In this document: piece after piece, positions 21,387 to 23,973 of the stretch
Numbering within the stretch: position 1 is the first letter of the stretch
Layout of the letters: every line of letters begins with the position of its first letter
Assembly (NCBI GenBank): GCA_934512105.1
Contig: CAKSWQ010000032.1
Span: 1 to 23,973 of the forward strand
Length of the DNA stretch: 23,973 bases
Direction of reading: 5' to 3'
Source: an uncultured Faecalibacterium sp.
Lineage (GTDB): Bacteria; Bacillota; Clostridia; Oscillospirales; Ruminococcaceae
The notes under the pieces: generated by a model
What the model saw: only the letters and a program-made list of their open reading frames with translations
Database searches by the model: none
What the model was told of the DNA's origin: nothing
Made by a program: the position numbers and the translations under genes

Positions 21387-21503
21387 GACGATTTGGAATG
21401 CGCGCCGCGTTCGCTTTGCGCATATTCAGCGGAAGAATGATTTGAGATTTTGGGGTTCTGAAAAGCCTGCGGGCTTTTCAGAACCCCTTTTTCACAGGTG
21501 GGG
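21387..21503 (+). repeat. Two-hairpin composite repeat, copy 3
   Basis: The box GACGATTTGGAATGCGC, with ATGCGC paired to GCGCAT (21418-21423), starts 3 bases after the TPM stop. The 16-bp stem 21452-21467/21472-21487 closes a TGCG loop and is followed by TTTTTCACAGGTGGGG. Box-to-hairpin distance is 65 bases, identical to copy 2. It likely terminates the operon. Confidence 0.8.
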
Positions 21504-21504
21504 G

Positions 21505-21660
21505 AACTCCCTCAGTCAAAGCCTGACGGCTTTGCCAGCTCCCTCGGAGAGGGAGCCTCTGGCGCGCCCGGAAGCTTTGCGCTTTAGCCGGAAAGTTTAC
21601 CGTTATGCCAAAGGCCCCATCCCAGAGGGGGCTGTCGAGCGCAGCGAGACTGGGGGAGTT
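21505..21660. repeat. MITE-like palindromic element, copy B
   Basis: Terminal inverted repeats AACTCCCTCAGTC (21505-21517) and GACTGGGGGAGTT (21648-21660) have one mismatch. Internal stems include GCTCCCTCGGAGAGGGAGC. The core GCCGGAAAGTTTACCG and the right arm CTGTCGAGCGCAGCGAGACT are related to copy A. It follows a copy of the composite repeat directly, as at 13208. No coding frame is evident; 21661-21756 shows nothing further. Confidence 0.78.
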
Positions 21661-21756
21661 TCTCCCGGCGTGCTTCCCGGGGGGCGCGGGAGCGCCTGAG
21701 AGGGCTCGCCCACTGCCTTTCTCTTTTTTATGCCTTTTATCGTGAACGAAATTCAT

Positions 21757-21785
21757 TTGACAAAACAATTTTTGTAACTTATACT
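21757..21785 (+). promoter_or_regulatory. Promoter of ilvA
   Basis: TTGACA (21757-21762), 17 bases, TATACT (21780-21785), a near-consensus promoter with a leader of about 30 bases. Confidence 0.8.
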
Positions 21786-21821
21786 GAATGGCATCACGAA
21801 AAAATAAAGGAAGTATCTGTC

Positions 21822-23027
21822 ATGCTGACTCTGGATAAGATCTACCACGCCGCCTTTGTGCTGAAAGATGTTGCCCGCAAGACCGACCTCATCGAAGCCC
21901 CCAAGCTGTCCAAGGACTGCCAGCTGTATCTCAAGACTGAGAACCTACAGGCTACCGGCAGCTTTAAGGTGCGGGGCGCTTATTATAAGATCAGCCAGCT
22001 TTCCGAGGAGGAAAGCGCCAAGGGCGTTATTGCCTGCTCTGCGGGCAACCATGCGCAGGGCGTGGCGCTGGCCGCTACCCGGCGCGGCATCCGCAGCATC
22101 GTCTGTATGCCGGACGGCGCACCCCTGATGAAGGTGGAGAACACCAAAAATCTGGGCGCGGAGGTCTGCCTTGTGCCCGGCACCTACGACGAAGCCCACG
22201 ACAAGGCCGTGCAGCTGCAAAAGGAGTACGACATGACCTTTATCCACCCCTACGATGACGAGCAGGTCATCGCCGGGCAGGGCACCATCGGTCTGGAGAT
22301 CCTTGACCAGCTGCCGGATGTGGACGCTGTGGTGGTTCCGGTGGGCGGCGGCGGACTGATCTCCGGCATCGCCTTTGCCATCAAGACCCTGCGCCCGGAG
22401 GTCAAGGTGTACGGCGTACAGGCCGAGGGTGCCCCCAGCATGTACCGCAGCCTGCACGAGCACAAGTACCAGACCCTGAAAGCTGCCTCCACCTTTGCGG
22501 ACGGCATTCAGGTCAAGACCCCGGGTGAGTTGACCTACCAGCTGTGTGAGCAGTATGTGGACGATATCGTTACCGTGACCGAGGACGAGACGGCAGCGGC
22601 CATCCTCTCTCTGATGGAGAACCAAAAGCTTGTGGCCGAGGGTGCAGGCGCTGTGCCGGTGGCAGCGGTGCTGTTCCACAAGCTGCCGGTGGAGGGCAAA
22701 AAGGTGGCCTGCGTCATCTCCGGCGGCAACATTGATGTGAACATCTTGAACCGCGTTATCACCCGTGGTCTTGTCATGAGCGGACGCAAGGCAAACCTGA
22801 CCATCGCACTAGAGGACAAGCCCGGCCAGCTGAAAAAGGTGGCCGAGGTGGTATCCCGTTGCGGCAGCAACGTGGTGTCGGTGCAGCATGACGGCTCCGA
22901 CCCCAATATGCCTATCTCCAGCTGCTTCCTCAAACTGACGCTGGAGACCCGCGATGCCGCCCAGATCGAGCAGATCCGCACCGAGTTGGCCAAGGCCGGT
23001 TTCCAGCTGGTCAGCGAGCGGGTGTAA
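21822..23027 (+). CDS. ilvA: Threonine ammonia-lyase (threonine dehydratase), ACT-domain type
   Basis: PLP enzyme converting L-threonine to 2-oxobutanoate and ammonia, through a reactive enamine. ATGSFKVRGA carries the PLP lysine, ACSAGNHAQGVA the substrate loop, and VPVGGGGLISG the phosphate loop. A single C-terminal ACT domain begins around residue 325 (LTIALEDKPGQLKKVAEVVS). At 401 residues it matches the short form, found in both catabolic (TdcB-like) and biosynthetic settings; sequence alone does not settle which. AAAGGAAG precedes ATG 21822. The RidA gene next door removes the enamine by-product. No ilv operon genes adjoin, so a separate role in threonine use is possible. Confidence 0.95.
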   Translation: MLTLDKIYHAAFVLKDVARKTDLIEAPKLSKDCQLYLKTENLQATGSFKVRGAYYKISQLSEEESAKGVIACSAGNHAQGVALAATRRGIRSIVCMPDGAPLMKVENTKNLGAEVCLVPGTYDEAHDKAVQLQKEYDMTFIHPYDDEQVIAGQGTIGLEILDQLPDVDAVVVPVGGGGLISGIAFAIKTLRPEVKVYGVQAEGAPSMYRSLHEHKYQTLKAASTFADGIQVKTPGELTYQLCEQYVDDIVTVTEDETAAAILSLMENQKLVAEGAGAVPVAAVLFHKLPVEGKKVACVISGGNIDVNILNRVITRGLVMSGRKANLTIALEDKPGQLKKVAEVVSRCGSNVVSVQHDGSDPNMPISSCFLKLTLETRDAAQIEQIRTELAKAGFQLVSERV

Positions 23028-23058
23028 ACGCGGAAAATCATTTTAAATTAAGCGATTC

Positions 23059-23090
23059 CGGGCAGACCGCAGTCTGCCTGGAATCACAAT
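23059..23090. terminator. Hairpin after ilvA
   Basis: GATTCCGGGCAGAC and GTCTGCCTGGAATC pair with one mismatch around a CGCA loop, the complement of the TGCG loop of the composite repeats, so it may be a reverse-strand relative of their second hairpin. No box is recognisable next to it. Confidence 0.6.
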
Positions 23091-23159
23091 TTCACCATTT
23101 ACCAGAGCAAAAAAAGAATTTACTCTAAACTTAAAGTAATATAGAGGAGAAAATATACT

Positions 23160-23534
23160 ATGAAAGTCGTATCTACCACCAACGCACCTGCCGCCATCGG
23201 CCCTTACAGTCAGGCACTGGATCTGGGCAACATGGTGTTTGTGTCCGGACAGATCCCGGTAGACCCTGCCACCGGCACCATGGCCGATACCGTGGAGCAG
23301 CAGGCCGCACAGAGCCTTGCCAACCTGAAGGCGATTCTGGCCGAGGCCGGTCTGACCATGAACAACGTGGTCAAGACGGTGATCTTTCTGGCCGACATCA
23401 ACGACTTTGCCGCAGTGAACGCAGAGTATGCCAAGGCCTTTGCCGAGCCGTTCCCCGCCCGTAGCTGCGTGCAGGTGGCAGCTATCCCCAAGGGCGCAAA
23501 GCTGGAGATCGAGTGCATCGCCGTGCGGGACTGA
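23160..23534 (+). CDS. ridA: RidA-family enamine/imine deaminase
   Basis: A 124-residue homotrimeric enzyme that hydrolyses 2-aminoacrylate and 2-aminocrotonate, protecting PLP enzymes. Family features: IGPYSQALDLGNMVFVSGQI near the N terminus, VKTVIFLADINDF in the middle, and FPARSCVQVAAIPKGAKLEIECIAV with the catalytic arginine at the C terminus. Full length. AGAGGAGA lies 10 bases before ATG 23160. It is separated from ilvA by a hairpin and 132 bases, so it has its own transcription or partial readthrough. The main source of its substrate is the upstream threonine ammonia-lyase. Confidence 0.96.
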   Translation: MKVVSTTNAPAAIGPYSQALDLGNMVFVSGQIPVDPATGTMADTVEQQAAQSLANLKAILAEAGLTMNNVVKTVIFLADINDFAAVNAEYAKAFAEPFPARSCVQVAAIPKGAKLEIECIAVRD

Positions 23535-23558
23535 GCGAAAAAATAAGAGAACAAAAAC

Positions 23559-23601
23559 GGGACACCAGAGCATTTGTGGATGCTTCAGTGTCCCATTTTT
23601 T
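23559..23601. terminator. Bidirectional terminator between ridA and the DUF815 gene
   Basis: GGGACAC (23559-23565) pairs with GTGTCCC (23588-23594), and inside them AGCAT with ATGCT. An A run precedes and a T run follows, so it serves both convergent genes. Confidence 0.85.
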
Positions 23602-23628
23602 GTGGATAATGTTCGGAAAAGCCGGTCG

Positions 23629-23973
23629 TTACTTCTGCACACCGGCCTCGCATTGCTCGATGAACTGCTTGGCCACCCGGGGGCTGCGGCCGCCGGCACG
23701 CAGGGCAAAGGCTTCGGCTTTGAGCAGCAGCTGCTCGGTGGGCATCTGGATGTTGTGCTGCTTGGCAAGCTGCTCCAGAATGGTCTCGAACCGGGCTTTT
23801 TCCGGCCGCTGGAAGGTGACCGTCAGGCCGAATCGGGCGGAAAGGCTCATCAGCTCCTGCCTGGTGTCGGCTTCGTGGATGTCGTCGCCGGTGCGATCCG
23901 AGAGGGTCTCCTTGATGAGGTGGCGGCGGTTGGAGGTGGCGTACACCGCAATGTTCTGGGCGCGTCCGCCTAC
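23629..23973 (-). CDS. DUF815 AAA+ ATPase, C-terminal part (gene runs off the window)
   Basis: The last 114 residues of a P-loop ATPase of the DUF815 family (PF05673); the start lies beyond the right edge. The frame is open to the final base: AQNIAVYATSNRRHLIKE covers the sensor-1 strand (YATSN), ADTRQELMSLSARFGLTVTF the following segment, and the small helical lid ends with GGRSPRVAKQFIEQ. The Walker motifs would be outside the window. The cellular role of the family is not established. It is convergent with ridA across a shared terminator. Confidence 0.88.
   Translation of the reverse strand, partial: VGGRAQNIAVYATSNRRHLIKETLSDRTGDDIHEADTRQELMSLSARFGLTVTFQRPEKARFETILEQLAKQHNIQMPTEQLLLKAEAFALRAGGRSPRVAKQFIEQCEAGVQK

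Noticed and set aside
23632..23642. 11-base match to the outer arm of the cca palindrome at the end of the DUF815 gene
   Set aside because: CTTCTGCACAC matches the arm, but no second arm or further similarity is nearby; probably chance.

Overview
The window looks like a chromosomal segment of a GC-rich gut Firmicute of the Oscillospiraceae/Ruminococcaceae, most like Faecalibacterium. The grounds are the codon bias, the T-box leader, the gene content, and palindromic intergenic repeats of a kind I associate with that genus. No tRNA, rRNA or CRISPR array is visible. The lineage call is inference from content; I could not run a comparison.

Left end (1-2620): a graveyard of mobile elements. An SF3 (D5/P4-type) helicase is fused in frame to the tail of a MobV/Pre relaxase. 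The next gene, the start of a VirE-like protein, runs tail to tail into a truncated Abi_2 (AbiD/F) abortive-infection gene that still has its promoter and a structured leader. A third scar joins the start of a GRPKSEN-type small protein to unknown sequence. At least three deletion junctions are readable.

Metabolic block (2942-8383): a LysR regulator and a TrpB2-type tryptophan synthase beta chain lie on the minus strand. trpB sits behind a complete T-box leader whose specifier reads as UGG (Trp). Divergent from it is purA-pyrB, overlapping, both enzymes consuming aspartate.

tRNA block (8765-12975): RNase Z, CCA-adding enzyme, MnmA and TcdA follow in order. The cca gene carries a 114-bp hairpin-forming palindrome inserted in frame, adding 38 residues. 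A small membrane protein gene lies divergently upstream.

Accessory stretch (12976-17811): an intergenic composite repeat; an ArsP_2-like metal exporter behind an array of TTGCAA boxes; an XRE regulator divergent from a Tat/lipobox, poly-serine, BspA-type leucine-rich-repeat lipoprotein, the pair bracketed by 52-bp direct repeats; a Cof-type HAD phosphatase; and a hypoxanthine-DNA glycosylase gene interrupted by one in-frame amber codon.

Right end (17915-23973): a four-gene envelope operon (XpaC-like, TelA-like, LemA-like, TPM-domain), a second composite repeat, threonine ammonia-lyase with its partner RidA, and the 3' end of a DUF815 AAA+ ATPase gene.

The most novel-looking signal is a three-copy two-hairpin element (near 3998, 13004 and 21387). 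Its stem sequences change while pairing is kept and its spacing is nearly constant, so it behaves like a structured repeat or RNA rather than a plain terminator.
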